Below, piece by piece: positions 1-9,325 of a DNA stretch of 43,191 nt. The stretch spans positions 1 through 43,191 of the forward strand of contig NZ_CBVI010000169.1 of the NCBI RefSeq assembly GCF_000513195.1, written 5' to 3'. A program made the position numbers and the translations under genes. Source of the DNA: Bacteroides timonensis (GTDB lineage Bacteria; Bacteroidota; Bacteroidia; Bacteroidales; Bacteroidaceae). Numbering within the stretch: the stretch's first letter is position 1; every line of letters starts with the position of its first letter. Under the pieces are notes generated by a model. That model made no database searches and was not told where the DNA came from. It worked only from the letters and a program-made list of their open reading frames with translations.

Positions 1-49
1 CGCTTCATGGGATGTTTTTTTATGTAGAGAGAGTAATCTCTTGAAAGAA

Positions 50-1357
50 TTAGTGATTTTGACGTAGGTCTTTTACTCTGACTGCTTTTCCTTCGCTTTG
101 TGGCAAGGAACCTTTTTTCACTAGTTTCAGTTTGGGAGTCACTAATATCTCGTCTTTCAATTGACGTGTGATCTCTTTGCGTATCTTTTCCAATTCAATG
201 TAATTATCAGTAGAAAGATCGCTGAGTTCTACTTCCACAATCATTTCATCCTGGTTGTTTACTGTTTCCAGTGTGATAAGATAATTGCTGCCTAATTGTG
301 GGAATTGTACCAATATCTTTTCTACTTGCATTGGGAAGATGTTAACTCCCTTAATGATGAACATATCATCGCTACGTCCTTTAATACGGTCAATGCGTAG
401 GTGGGTGCGTCCACATGGACATTCTCCGGGAAGAATACGGGTGAGATCTCGGGTACGATACCGTAGAAGCGGCATCATCTCGCGGTCGAGAGTGGTCAAT
501 ACTAACTCACCGATTTCTCCATCTGGAACTGGTTCTCCTGTTTCAGGATCAATAATTTCAACCAGATAGCAATCCTCCCAGAAGTGCATGCCGTTTTGTT
601 CCTGACATTCAAAAGCAACTCCAGGGCCGTTCATTTCTGTCATACCAAAGCTGTTATAAGCTTTAACACCTAACATACGTTCGATCTTTTTCCGTTGTTC
701 ATCTGTATGAGGCTCAGCACCAATGACAAGTGTTTTTAAGCTGGTGCTTGTCGGATCTATACCTTCTTCTTGAATGACTTCTGCCAGGCGAATAGCATAG
801 CTGGGAATAGCATGAAGCGCAGTTGTTTTGAAATCAGTGATGAATTTAATCTGACGCTTACTGTTTCCGGCAGCAGCAGGAACTGTCAGTGCTCCCAAAC
901 GTTCTGCTCCATATTGGAAACCTAATCCTCCGGTGAACATACCATATCCGGAACTATTCTGGAAAACATCCGTTTTGCGTATGCCTACCATATAGAGACA
1001 GCGTGCTACCAGGTTTGCCCAAGAGTCCAGATCGTGCTGAGAATGAACAATCAGAGTCGGAGTACCGGTTGTTCCGCTTGAAGAATGAATACGTACGCCA
1101 TCTTCCTGCATATTGCCTGAAACTAGACCAAAAGGGTAGGTGGCACGCATATCAGCTTTAGTGGTAAATGGGATTTTTCGAATATCTTCGAGGCTTTGAA
1201 TGCTATCAGCTGTGATATTATGTTCTTGGAACACTTTTTGGTAATACGGTGAATTAGCTGCAATATTTATCGTCTTTTTAAGCCGCTGAAGTTGCAATTC
1301 CTGCAACTTCTCACGGCTCATGGTCTCTATGTCTTCTTCCCAGTATTTGTTATTCAT
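50..1357 (-). CDS. paaK: Phenylacetate-CoA ligase family (AMP-forming aryl-CoA ligase)
   Basis: This 435-residue cytosolic enzyme activates an aryl acid such as phenylacetate or indoleacetate with ATP and CoA. The sequence shows the adenylate-forming P-loop SSSGTTGTP near residue 92, the SFGMTE motif near residue 236, an RYRTRDL hinge region and a C-terminal GRSDDMFIIKGVN segment, all typical of the PaaK family, and the length is normal. It is the last gene of an operon with iorA and iorB, 22 bp downstream of iorB. That context is known in anaerobes, where the ligase and the 2-oxoacid oxidoreductase interconvert aryl acids, aryl-acetyl-CoA and arylpyruvates. The direction of flux cannot be read from sequence. 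Confidence 0.93.
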   Translation of the reverse strand: MNNKYWEEDIETMSREKLQELQLQRLKKTINIAANSPYYQKVFQEHNITADSIQSLEDIRKIPFTTKADMRATYPFGLVSGNMQEDGVRIHSSSGTTGTPTLIVHSQHDLDSWANLVARCLYMVGIRKTDVFQNSSGYGMFTGGLGFQYGAERLGALTVPAAAGNSKRQIKFITDFKTTALHAIPSYAIRLAEVIQEEGIDPTSTSLKTLVIGAEPHTDEQRKKIERMLGVKAYNSFGMTEMNGPGVAFECQEQNGMHFWEDCYLVEIIDPETGEPVPDGEIGELVLTTLDREMMPLLRYRTRDLTRILPGECPCGRTHLRIDRIKGRSDDMFIIKGVNIFPMQVEKILVQFPQLGSNYLITLETVNNQDEMIVEVELSDLSTDNYIELEKIRKEITRQLKDEILVTPKLKLVKKGSLPQSEGKAVRVKDLRQNH

Positions 1358-1379
1358 GGTAGTTTGTTTTGGAGGGTCT

Positions 1380-1961
1380 TTACATTAATTTTTCGGCAAT
1401 TTCTTTTCCGGCAGCCAGTGCTTTGAGGTTCATCTCTACAATAGCCTCGCCTTTGCGTTCGAAGATTTCGCGGATGCTGGTTTGTATTTTCTCATAATCA
1501 ATTCCCAGAAAGGGAATGGTAGCCCCAAGCAAAACAATATTTGCTACGCGAATAGAACCAATTTCTTTAGCCACCTTATCCACATTCAGAACGATTTTAT
1601 GGGGTAATTTATCCAACTCTGCCCGCACATCAGCTTCTGCCGGATAGTTGGGGATATTAACGAACGGAGTTTCGTTAGTTACCAGCCAGCCTTCAGAACT
1701 TAAATAGGGGAGATAGCGTAGTCCTTCCATGGGCTCAAGTGAGATGATCAAATCGCATTTGCCTGAAGGAATAAGATCAGAGGCAATAGGTTGATCACTG
1801 ATACGTAAATTGGATTGTACGTCACCGCCACGTTGGCTCATGCCATGTACTTCCGCTTGTTTCATATATAATCCGTCTTTAAGGGCGGCTTTACCAATTA
1901 CTGTGGCGATAGAGAGGATGCCTTGTCCACCAACGCCGGAAAGTATGATATCTTTTTTCAT
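1380..1961 (-). CDS. iorB: Indolepyruvate:ferredoxin oxidoreductase, beta (gamma-domain) subunit
   Basis: This 193-residue protein is the small subunit of the indolepyruvate (aryl-pyruvate):ferredoxin oxidoreductase. It has the pyruvate-ferredoxin oxidoreductase gamma-domain opening SGVGGQGIL at residues 8-16 and the following HGMSQRGGDVQSNLRIS segment, which are hallmarks of IorB. It starts 4 bp after the iorA stop and is followed 22 bp later by paaK, so the three are almost certainly co-transcribed. Together with IorA it would form the TPP-dependent complex converting aryl-2-oxoacids to aryl-acetyl-CoA, reversibly, with ferredoxin as electron partner. Confidence 0.93.
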   Translation of the reverse strand: MKKDIILSGVGGQGILSIATVIGKAALKDGLYMKQAEVHGMSQRGGDVQSNLRISDQPIASDLIPSGKCDLIISLEPMEGLRYLPYLSSEGWLVTNETPFVNIPNYPAEADVRAELDKLPHKIVLNVDKVAKEIGSIRVANIVLLGATIPFLGIDYEKIQTSIREIFERKGEAIVEMNLKALAAGKEIAEKLM

Positions 1962-1965
1962 GGTT

Positions 1966-3558
1966 TTACTTGTTTCGTTTTTTACGTGCTAAAGTTTGAA
2001 TGCATTCTCTGCGTGGAATAATAACAGATACACCACGATATTCGATTTCTTCACGGATAATCTGTTTCATTTCTTCATAATTCTTTTTAAGGGGAACTAC
2101 TATGCGAATGTGTTCAGGAGCTACACCGATACCAGCGCAGATTGCTTCGATACGTCCTGTGCCGGCGGAATCCTGACCGCCTGTCATAGCGGTAGTTTCA
2201 TTGTCTGAGATGACAATGGTAACATTAGCATTTTCATTGACACAGTCTAGAAGTCCTGTCATGCCGGAATGGGTAAAAGTTGAGTCTCCGATGACTGCCA
2301 CTGCAGGGTGAAAACCGCCATCAGAGGCACCTTTTGCCATTGTAATGGATGCCCCCATGTCTACACATGAATTGATGGCATTGAATGGCGCATTGGCTCC
2401 TAAAGTATAACAACCGATATCACTGAATACCTTATGAGTTGGATATTCTTCTTTTAGTACTTGCGTCAGTACAGTATACATATCACGATGGCCACAACCT
2501 TCGCAAAGTGCAGGTGGACGCATTTCTACAAGAGAAGGCACTCCAAACTCTGATTTGTTTTCTTTTCCTACTGTGCGCGCTACCTTGTCCGGATTTAATT
2601 CACCGTCCTGTGGCAATGTGCCATCCAGACGTCCTTTTACTTTAACGCCAATGCCGAGATAACCTTTCAACTGTTTCTCAACGAAAGGTTGTCCATCTTC
2701 CAATACCAGAATCTCATCGCAGGCTTCTACCAGCTGTAGAAGTTGTTTCTTGGGTAATGGGTATTGCCCAATCTTTAATACAGGATATTCACAGCCGTCA
2801 GGATAGTTTTCCATCAGATAGTTGTAGCCGATACCGCAAGCTATGATACCCATTTTTTTGTTAGGACCATCTATATACTTATTATATGGAGAACTTTCAG
2901 AGGCTTCAATGAATTCAGCCTGACGTTCCAACAAAACTTTGTAACGTTTGCGTGCATTACCTGGTAATAGGATAAATTGGCGTGGGTCTTCACTGAAAGA
3001 TATTTCATTCTGGACTTGTTGGGCCTTTTGTTCTACACCTGAACGAGAGTGGGCGAGACGGGTGACCATACGCAATAATATCGGTTCACCGATTTTTTCA
3101 GAGAATGCAAAGCCGTTATAAACCATGTCGTACGCTTCTTGCTGATTACTTGGTTCGTACATGGGAATAAGTGAGAAATCACCGTAAAAGCGGCTGTCTT
3201 GTTCATTTTGTGAAGAGTGCATGCTGGGATCATCCGCTGCTATTACGATTAATCCACCTTTTACACCGGTAACGGCTGAATTGATAAAACAGTCGGCAGC
3301 TACATTCATACCTACATGTTTCATACAGACTAATGCTCGTTTACCAACAAATGACATACCCAAAGCGGCTTCCATTGCGGTCTTTTCGTTAGAAGACCAA
3401 CGACTGTGAATATTTTGTTCAGTCGTAATGGGTGCCATTTGGATGTATTCTGTTATTTCCGTGGAAGGAGTGCCGGGATAGGCGTAAACGCCTGAGAGTC
3501 CGGCATCTAATGCAGCTTGTGCAATGGCTTCATCGCCAAGTAAGAGTTGCTTGCTCAT
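1966..3558 (-). CDS. iorA: Indolepyruvate:ferredoxin oxidoreductase, alpha (TPP-binding) subunit
   Basis: This is the large, TPP-binding subunit of the aryl-pyruvate:ferredoxin oxidoreductase, 530 residues long. The N-terminal pyrimidine-binding domain begins with LLLGDEAIAQAALDAG and contains YPGTPSTEI. The C-terminal TPP domain contains EGCGHRDMY, the TPP motif GDSTFTHSG and ISDNETTAMTGGQ. Archaeal family members carry an extra C-terminal domain with two 4Fe-4S clusters. Here the protein stops right after RRECIQTLARKKRNK, with no CxxCxxC motifs, so electrons must leave by another route or another subunit. A TATATTTG promoter element lies 64-71 bp upstream of the start. Confidence 0.93.
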   Translation of the reverse strand: MSKQLLLGDEAIAQAALDAGLSGVYAYPGTPSTEITEYIQMAPITTEQNIHSRWSSNEKTAMEAALGMSFVGKRALVCMKHVGMNVAADCFINSAVTGVKGGLIVIAADDPSMHSSQNEQDSRFYGDFSLIPMYEPSNQQEAYDMVYNGFAFSEKIGEPILLRMVTRLAHSRSGVEQKAQQVQNEISFSEDPRQFILLPGNARKRYKVLLERQAEFIEASESSPYNKYIDGPNKKMGIIACGIGYNYLMENYPDGCEYPVLKIGQYPLPKKQLLQLVEACDEILVLEDGQPFVEKQLKGYLGIGVKVKGRLDGTLPQDGELNPDKVARTVGKENKSEFGVPSLVEMRPPALCEGCGHRDMYTVLTQVLKEEYPTHKVFSDIGCYTLGANAPFNAINSCVDMGASITMAKGASDGGFHPAVAVIGDSTFTHSGMTGLLDCVNENANVTIVISDNETTAMTGGQDSAGTGRIEAICAGIGVAPEHIRIVVPLKKNYEEMKQIIREEIEYRGVSVIIPRRECIQTLARKKRNK

Positions 3559-3621
3559 ATCTGATTGTTTTAATGTTAGTCATGGATTATTAATAAGAAA
3601 ATAATCTGCGTTTTTCATTCG

Positions 3622-3629
3622 CAAATATA
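3622..3629 (-). promoter_or_regulatory. Bacteroides -7 element upstream of iorA
   Basis: On the minus strand this reads TATATTTG, a full match to the TAnnTTTG consensus of the Bacteroides primary sigma factor. I see no clear TTTG partner at -33. It would start the iorA-iorB-paaK transcript about 55-60 bp before the iorA ATG. Confidence 0.5.
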
Positions 3630-3656
3630 GCCTTTTGCTTTTATTTTATTACGATT

Positions 3657-4694
3657 TTACTTGAAAATCTTTCTTTCGTTTAAAGCATTCCAATATTTTC
3701 TAGCATTTTTCATATGATCGGCGTAATTGGAAGCAAAGTTATGGGTACCTGAAAAGTCCTCTTTGGCACACATATAAATATAATTGTGCTTTGCATAATT
3801 CAGCACAGCATCAATGCCGATGGTTGAAGGAATGCGTATCGGTCCCGGTGGTAATCCGGCATTTAGATAAGTATTGTAGGGTGACTTTACATTCAGGTGC
3901 TCATTCGTAATTCTTCTTAGACCGAAATCTTGAAGTGCGAATTTAATGGTGGGATCGGCCTGTAAGGGCATACCCTTATTTAAACGATTTATATAGAGAC
4001 CTGCAACCATGGGCTTTTCTTCATTGTTATTTGTTTCTTCTTCTACAATAGAGGCGAGCGTTGATACTTCTTCCGGTGTCATGCCTATGGTTGTGGCCTT
4101 GGCTAGTCGTTCCTGATTCCAGAATTTCTCATGTTCTTTCTTCATACGGTCAAAGAAATCCTGTACGCTCATATTCCAGTATACTTGATAAGTTTCGGGA
4201 ATGAACAGGCTGGCCATTGTTTCCTTTGTATATCCCATTTTCTTTTGAAATAGCGAGTCGTTCATTATTGCTGCAATTTCAGTAGAATCAATCATAAGTT
4301 GTTTACCTACGCTGCGAGCAAGTCTATCTAAAGTACGTACATTGCTAATGGTCAGATTTATAGGTTCTTGATATCCTCTATATAAACGACTAAAGACGTG
4401 GTAAACACTCTCTCCTGGGCGGATGGCATAGCGTCCAGTGTGGATGTTTGAATTGTAGTCACGCCATTTAGCCATCCAGAGAAAGCCTGAAAAACTTTTC
4501 GGATGTCCCTGTTTTTTTACCTTGTTATATATGGAATCCAGTGTATCGTCTTTATCGATATAAATATAAGCTGTTTTGGAGGGATGAAACTGTGGATAGA
4601 ATAAATAATAATAGAATGTTCCGGCACAAGCTGCGCCAATAAGGAACAGGGCTATCAATCCTCCTATGAGAATTCTTTTTGTTTTCTTTTTCAT
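3657..4694 (-). CDS. mltG: Endolytic murein transglycosylase MltG (YceG family)
   Basis: MltG cleaves nascent peptidoglycan strands at the inner membrane and acts as a chain terminator. This 345-residue protein has a lysine-rich N-terminus, one membrane anchor (about residues 8-31), a LysM-like segment, and the YceG catalytic region. The latter shows SIVEEET near residue 216, containing the expected catalytic glutamate, followed by GLYINRLNKGMPLQADPT, the usual substrate-groove motif. Length and domain order are normal. It stands alone between the tRNA terminator and the iorA promoter, with its own TACCTTTG element 28-35 bp upstream. Confidence 0.94.
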   Translation of the reverse strand: MKKKTKRILIGGLIALFLIGAACAGTFYYYLFYPQFHPSKTAYIYIDKDDTLDSIYNKVKKQGHPKSFSGFLWMAKWRDYNSNIHTGRYAIRPGESVYHVFSRLYRGYQEPINLTISNVRTLDRLARSVGKQLMIDSTEIAAIMNDSLFQKKMGYTKETMASLFIPETYQVYWNMSVQDFFDRMKKEHEKFWNQERLAKATTIGMTPEEVSTLASIVEEETNNNEEKPMVAGLYINRLNKGMPLQADPTIKFALQDFGLRRITNEHLNVKSPYNTYLNAGLPPGPIRIPSTIGIDAVLNYAKHNYIYMCAKEDFSGTHNFASNYADHMKNARKYWNALNERKIFK

Positions 4695-4721
4695 CGGTTT
4701 CTACAGTTTTCTTTAGTCAGG

Positions 4722-4729
4722 CAAAGGTA
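4722..4729 (-). promoter_or_regulatory. Bacteroides -7 element upstream of mltG
   Basis: The minus strand reads TACCTTTG, a full TAnnTTTG match, 28 bp before the mltG ATG. The expected -33 position falls in the T-run of the tRNA terminator and has no clean TTTG. Confidence 0.5.
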
Positions 4730-4746
4730 AGAAGAATCTATGAAAT

Positions 4747-4773
4747 AAAAAAAAAGAGATGCATAAGCATCTC
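4747..4773 (-). terminator. Intrinsic terminator of the tRNA-Thr gene
   Basis: On the minus strand a 7-bp perfect stem (GAGATGC / GCATCTC) closes a TTAT tetraloop and is followed by nine T residues. It begins 12 bp past the 3' end of the tRNA, the textbook arrangement for Rho-independent termination. Confidence 0.9.
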
Positions 4774-4784
4774 CTTTCCTTTGA

Positions 4785-4856
<72 letters not shown>

Positions 4857-4879
4857 AGTGACTTTTCATTTACGGGGTG

Positions 4880-4887
4880 CAAAATTA
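4880..4887 (-). promoter_or_regulatory. -7 element of the tRNA-Thr promoter
   Basis: The minus strand reads TAATTTTG, a full TAnnTTTG match. It would start transcription roughly 15 nt before the mature tRNA 5' end. The -33 box is weak. Confidence 0.5.
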
Positions 4888-4989
4888 CACCTTTCTTTGA
4901 AATTACGAAAAGAAAAAGGTTTTTTTTTGAAAAAATCTTTCTTAAAATGGTTTTCTATATTTGCTCTGTCATTTTTCCTTCTAAAATAA

Positions 4990-5020
4990 TTGTTTTATCA
5001 ATATAAAAAATACATCTTTG
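4990..5020 (+). promoter_or_regulatory. Candidate promoter of the CapD-like gene
   Basis: TTG at 4990-4992, 20 bp, then CATCTTTG at 5013-5020 approximates the Bacteroides TTTG/TAnnTTTG promoter with one mismatch. It lies 36 bp before the ATG at 5057. The rest of the gap between tRNA and gene (4888-4989) is AT-rich and I see nothing else in it. Confidence 0.45.
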
Positions 5021-5056
5021 CAAATCTTACTGTCAACCTAAAATCTGACAATAAAT

Positions 5057-6733
5057 ATGAATTTGAAGATATATTATAAGAATCTTTCATCCCGTATTGC
5101 CTCCAAGTGGACTATATTGGCTATTGATATTTGTTTGGTAATGATTTCCATGCTTTTAGCATGTATCCTTCAACTCGGGGTGTCTTCTATAATATATAAG
5201 ATGTCATTGTATGTGTGGATGATTTTTTTCTCTTTGTTTTGTAATCTGTGTTTCTTTTCTGTCTTTCATACATATGTTGGAGTTATTCGTTTTTCTTCGT
5301 TTGTGGATATCTATAGAGTGTTTATATCTCTTACATTGAGCTATGGAGTACTGGGGGTAGGAAATTTTTGCTGGTCAGCTTTTGGTTTGGGAGAAACATT
5401 ACCCAGTGGAATAATTTTTATAGCATATATTCTTAACTTCATATTCATGGCATGTCTGCGCATTTTGGTGAAAATGTTACATGAAGCTTTGTCTTTTGAT
5501 ATTCGGCATTGTGTGAATGTGTTTATTTATGGCTTTCGTGGAACTGGAGTGAATATAGCAAAATCTATGCGTGTAAGTAGGAATAATCATTATCGTGTAT
5601 GTGGTTTTATTTCTGATGAGCCGTGGATGATAGGCAAACACACTATGGGATGTAGGGTATATGCTAATGATAAGATGTTATTTGAACACTTAAAAAGGAA
5701 GAATGTACGTACGATTATTGCTTCACCTGATAAATTGGTGGATTTGGAACAGTCTGGTATAGTAGCACAAATGTTAGCTCAGGATATCCATGTGATGACA
5801 GTGCCTCCCTTGAGCGATTGTTTGGATGATGGAATTATAAAAGATATCCATATAGAAGATTGGCTTCGTCGTGAACCAATTCAGGTTGATATCCGTAAGA
5901 TAGCGGCTTATGTTGAGGGACATCGAATATTGATAACCGGTGCTGCTGGTACTGTAGGGCAGGAAATCGTTCGCCAGTTGGCGGCGCTAAATCCATATCA
6001 GTTGATATTGGTTGATCAGGCTGAATCTCCTTTGTACGATATTCAATTGGAATTGTCTGACCATTGGAAAAATCTCGAAGTACGGGTATTAGTAGCAGAT
6101 GTTACAAATTATACTCGTATGGAGGCTATTTTCAGAGAGTGTATGCCGCAGTTAGTCTTTCATGCTGCAGCATATAAACACGTTGCCATGCTTGAAGATT
6201 ATGCTTCTGAAGCTATACAGGTGAATGTTTTAGGAACAAAGACTGTTGCAGATTTGTCTGTAAAATACAAAATTAAGAAATGTATGATAATTTCTACAGA
6301 TCATGCTTTCTGTCCGGTGCATGCTATGGGGTATAGTAAATGTTTGGCTGAAATGTATGTACAGGGATTATCTCGCAAAGTAGTGCAGGAAAATAGTCTT
6401 ACTAAATTATTTGTAGTTCGCTTCAGTGATGTATATCCTGATGCCCCTCGCAGTTTAATGACTGTATCGGAAGCTTGTCAGTTGATATTGGAAACGGGGA
6501 ATTTGGGTGAGAATGGTGAAATCTATGTGTTTGAAGATGATGCAGTAGAAGATACGCTGCCTACCAGCTATGAAATAATAAAGAAAAGCAAAGGATATTT
6601 CATTGATTATACTATGATTTGCGAGCAGATTAATACTTTAACGGAAAATAATTGCATGCAGGATTCAGCGGTAATAATTAACAAAATGAAAAAAATAATC
6701 TCATATTTTTCTGAGTCCTGTGTGGATGCCTGA
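5057..6733 (+). CDS. CapD/PglF-like membrane nucleotide-sugar dehydratase homologue, shortened and altered
   Basis: This 558-residue protein has the layout of membrane-bound nucleotide-sugar 4,6-dehydratases that make the first sugar of capsules. There are four N-terminal membrane helices (about residues 17-140), a CoA-binding-like Rossmann segment near 153-170, and an NAD-binding SDR domain with GAAGTVGQ at 295-302. Two departures stand out. The normally invariant STDKA motif reads S-T-D-H-A (H416 in place of lysine), although M424 and K428 remain. Between R455 and L467 the stretch that usually carries the GSVIP and TRYF substrate-site motifs is missing. It may have lost dehydratase activity or changed substrate. 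It has its own promoter and precedes capsule export genes. Confidence 0.8.
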   Translation: MNLKIYYKNLSSRIASKWTILAIDICLVMISMLLACILQLGVSSIIYKMSLYVWMIFFSLFCNLCFFSVFHTYVGVIRFSSFVDIYRVFISLTLSYGVLGVGNFCWSAFGLGETLPSGIIFIAYILNFIFMACLRILVKMLHEALSFDIRHCVNVFIYGFRGTGVNIAKSMRVSRNNHYRVCGFISDEPWMIGKHTMGCRVYANDKMLFEHLKRKNVRTIIASPDKLVDLEQSGIVAQMLAQDIHVMTVPPLSDCLDDGIIKDIHIEDWLRREPIQVDIRKIAAYVEGHRILITGAAGTVGQEIVRQLAALNPYQLILVDQAESPLYDIQLELSDHWKNLEVRVLVADVTNYTRMEAIFRECMPQLVFHAAAYKHVAMLEDYASEAIQVNVLGTKTVADLSVKYKIKKCMIISTDHAFCPVHAMGYSKCLAEMYVQGLSRKVVQENSLTKLFVVRFSDVYPDAPRSLMTVSEACQLILETGNLGENGEIYVFEDDAVEDTLPTSYEIIKKSKGYFIDYTMICEQINTLTENNCMQDSAVIINKMKKIISYFSESCVDA

Positions 6734-6807
6734 ACGGCTGAATGGAGTTTTTAATTCTTTTTCTGAAATTTCGATGTAAAATAAATGGGCGTTCTGAAAT
6801 AATGTGC

Positions 6808-6815
6808 TACCTTTG
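6808..6815 (+). promoter_or_regulatory. -7 element of the export operon
   Basis: TACCTTTG matches TAnnTTTG exactly and lies 51 bp before the SLBB gene, in the 133-bp gap that follows the CapD-like gene. No good -33 box is visible. I see nothing else in this gap. Confidence 0.5.
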
Positions 6816-6866
6816 TGCCCGATTTATATTTAACTGTAGGAATTTTAAAGATTAATCAAATATCTT

Positions 6867-9317
6867 ATGCGTAGATTAATAGCACTATTCTTTTCAATCT
6901 TCATCCTCGTAGGGGGCATTATGGCCCAGCAAATGTCGGATGATCAGGTGGTTCAATATGTGAAAGAAGCACAGGGAACTGGCAAATCGCAAAAGCAAAT
7001 GACTACTGAGCTATTGCGTAGAGGAGTAACCAAAGAACAGGTTGCTCGTATACAAAAAAAATATGCCGAGCATAGTACTGCTGCAGATGGAGTAGAAAAC
7101 AAACCCTCTCAACTTCGTGAACGTACTTCTTTAATGACAGACGGGAAAGCTATTAGAGGTACTTCTTATGAAGAAGCAGAATTAGAAGAGCAGAAAGAAA
7201 TAATTGATTTAAAACGTGATGCGAAAGCTACTCCTGAAGCACCGGGAAGCAATATTTTTGGTCATAGTTTATTTTCTAGTAGAAACCTTTCTTTTGAGCC
7301 GAGTGCAAATTTGGCTACTCCGATTAATTACCGTTTGGGCCCAGGTGATGAGGTAATTATAGATATCTGGGGGGCTTCGGAAAATACAATTCGTCAGACG
7401 ATTTCTCCGGAAGGGACTATTTTAGTCCGTGGTTTAGGTCCCGTTCATCTTAGTGGGATGACTGTAAAAGAGGCGAATTCTTTTTTGCAACGTGAGTTTT
7501 CTAAAATCTATTCTGGAATTTCAGGTACTGAGCCCAACTCTGAGATAAAATTGACATTGGGTGACATTCGTACGATACAAATTAATATTATGGGTGAGGT
7601 TTCTGTACCGGGGACTTATACCTTATCTGCATTTTCCACTGTATTTCATGCTTTATATCGTGCTGGTGGTGTGAACCGTATCGGTAGTTTACGTAGTATT
7701 AAAGTGGTACGTGATGGTAAAACCTTTGCTGATCTGGATGTTTACGACTTTATAATGAAAGGTAAAATGAAGGATGATATACGCCTTCAGGAAGGTGACG
7801 TGATCATTGTAGATCCTTATCAGTCTCTGGTTGAGATTGTGGGTAAAGTCAAAAGGCCGATGTTTTATGAGATGAAACCTACAGAGACTGTTGCTACCAT
7901 ATTAAATTATGCAGGTGGCTTTACTGGTGATGCTTATAAAAAAGCCATTCGCCTTGTGCGTAAGAGCGGACGTGAACATCAGGTCTTTAATGTAGATGAA
8001 ATGGATTATTCTGTTTTCCGTTTGGATGATGGAGATATGATTACGATAGATGCTGTACTGGATCGTTTCGAAAATCGCGTAGAAGTTCGTGGTGCTGTTT
8101 ATCGTGCCGGTTTATATCAACTAGACGGTACAGTGAATACGGTGAAGCAGTTAATAAAGAAAGCTGAAGGATTGCGTGGAGATGCTTTCCTGAATAGAGT
8201 AATTATAGACAGAGAGCATGAAGACTTGTCTCATGAAATCATTGCTATTGATTTAGGAGGATTATTAAACGGGACGATTGCTGATATTCCTTTGCAGAAA
8301 AATGATATCCTGTATATCCCAAGTATTACTGATTTGAAAGAAGAAGAAACGGTTGCAATTTATGGTGAAGTTGCTAATCCGGGTACTTTCCTTTTTTCTA
8401 AGAATATGACTATTGAAGATTTACTTGTTCAGGCGGGTGGTTTGTTAGAAGAAGCTGCTACAACAAGAGTTGAAGTAACTCGTCGTATTAAAGATCCTAA
8501 GAGCACTTCATTCAGTAGTGTTTTGGGCAAAACATTTACTTTTGATATAAAAGATGGTTTTATTGTTGGAGGAAATGCTGAAAATTTCTATTTAGAACCT
8601 TTTGATGCTGTTTATATTCGTAAAAGCCCTGCTTATCGCAAACAACAGAATGTGGTTGTTGCGGGTGAAGTACTTTTCTCTGGTAGTTATTCTCTATTGA
8701 AAAAGAATGAGCGTTTGTCTGACTTGGTTAGCAAGGCTGGTGGTGTAACTCCGGATGCTTATGTAAAAGGAGCTCGGTTAATCCGTAAATTGTCCGATGA
8801 GGAAAGACGTCGTCAGAATGACGCTATCCGTATGGCTCAGGATGGTGAGGGTAAGGATTCCATATCTATACAGAAATTAAATCTGTCAGAGACCTATACT
8901 GTAGGTATTGATCTGGAGAAAGCTTTAGCTAATCCAAAGTCTGATTTTGATTTGGTTTTGCGTGAGGGAGATGTACTGTATATTCCGGAATATGTGAATA
9001 CTGTAAAAATCAGTGGTTCGGTCATGTATCCTAATACCGTAGTGTATCAGAAGGGAAAGAATCTGAAATTCTACATTAATCAAGCGGGTGGTTATGGCAA
9101 TATGGCAAAGAAGAAGAAAGTTTATGTAGTTTACATGAATGGTACGGTATCTCGTCTGAAGGCAAGAAATGCCAGTGCTATAGAACCGGGATGTGAAATT
9201 ATTGTTCCCAGCAAGGCTGAAAAGAAACATATGGCGATGGCTGAAATTTTGGGTATTAGTAGTACAACTGCTACAATTGCAGCAATGGTAGCAACTATGG
9301 CTAACGCTTTTAAGTAA
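6867..9317 (+). CDS. Polysaccharide export outer-membrane protein with multiple SLBB domains (Wza-like)
   Basis: This is an 816-residue exported protein predicted to form the outer-membrane channel for a capsular or exopolysaccharide. It has a cleavable signal peptide (about residues 1-20, ending AQQ), a small helical domain (about 23-65), a poly-export domain near 150-230 (YRLGPGDEVIIDIWG), and then about six SLBB-type repeats. The repeats are marked by G-x-V-x-x-P/S-G-x-Y/F followed by AGG, at roughly 240, 320, 405, 500, 600 and 715. A hydrophobic C-terminus (GISSTTATIAAMVATMANAF) may be the outer-membrane helix. It is long for Wza but normal for Bacteroidetes versions. The Wzz-like gene follows after 8 bp. 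Confidence 0.92.
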   Translation: MRRLIALFFSIFILVGGIMAQQMSDDQVVQYVKEAQGTGKSQKQMTTELLRRGVTKEQVARIQKKYAEHSTAADGVENKPSQLRERTSLMTDGKAIRGTSYEEAELEEQKEIIDLKRDAKATPEAPGSNIFGHSLFSSRNLSFEPSANLATPINYRLGPGDEVIIDIWGASENTIRQTISPEGTILVRGLGPVHLSGMTVKEANSFLQREFSKIYSGISGTEPNSEIKLTLGDIRTIQINIMGEVSVPGTYTLSAFSTVFHALYRAGGVNRIGSLRSIKVVRDGKTFADLDVYDFIMKGKMKDDIRLQEGDVIIVDPYQSLVEIVGKVKRPMFYEMKPTETVATILNYAGGFTGDAYKKAIRLVRKSGREHQVFNVDEMDYSVFRLDDGDMITIDAVLDRFENRVEVRGAVYRAGLYQLDGTVNTVKQLIKKAEGLRGDAFLNRVIIDREHEDLSHEIIAIDLGGLLNGTIADIPLQKNDILYIPSITDLKEEETVAIYGEVANPGTFLFSKNMTIEDLLVQAGGLLEEAATTRVEVTRRIKDPKSTSFSSVLGKTFTFDIKDGFIVGGNAENFYLEPFDAVYIRKSPAYRKQQNVVVAGEVLFSGSYSLLKKNERLSDLVSKAGGVTPDAYVKGARLIRKLSDEERRRQNDAIRMAQDGEGKDSISIQKLNLSETYTVGIDLEKALANPKSDFDLVLREGDVLYIPEYVNTVKISGSVMYPNTVVYQKGKNLKFYINQAGGYGNMAKKKKVYVVYMNGTVSRLKARNASAIEPGCEIIVPSKAEKKHMAMAEILGISSTTATIAAMVATMANAFK

Positions 9318-9325
9318 TTTGGATT

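Noticed and set aside
1..49. Short GAGA/TCTC inverted repeat after paaK as a terminator
   Set aside because: The stem is only about 5 bp and no T-run follows on the minus strand, so I do not call it.
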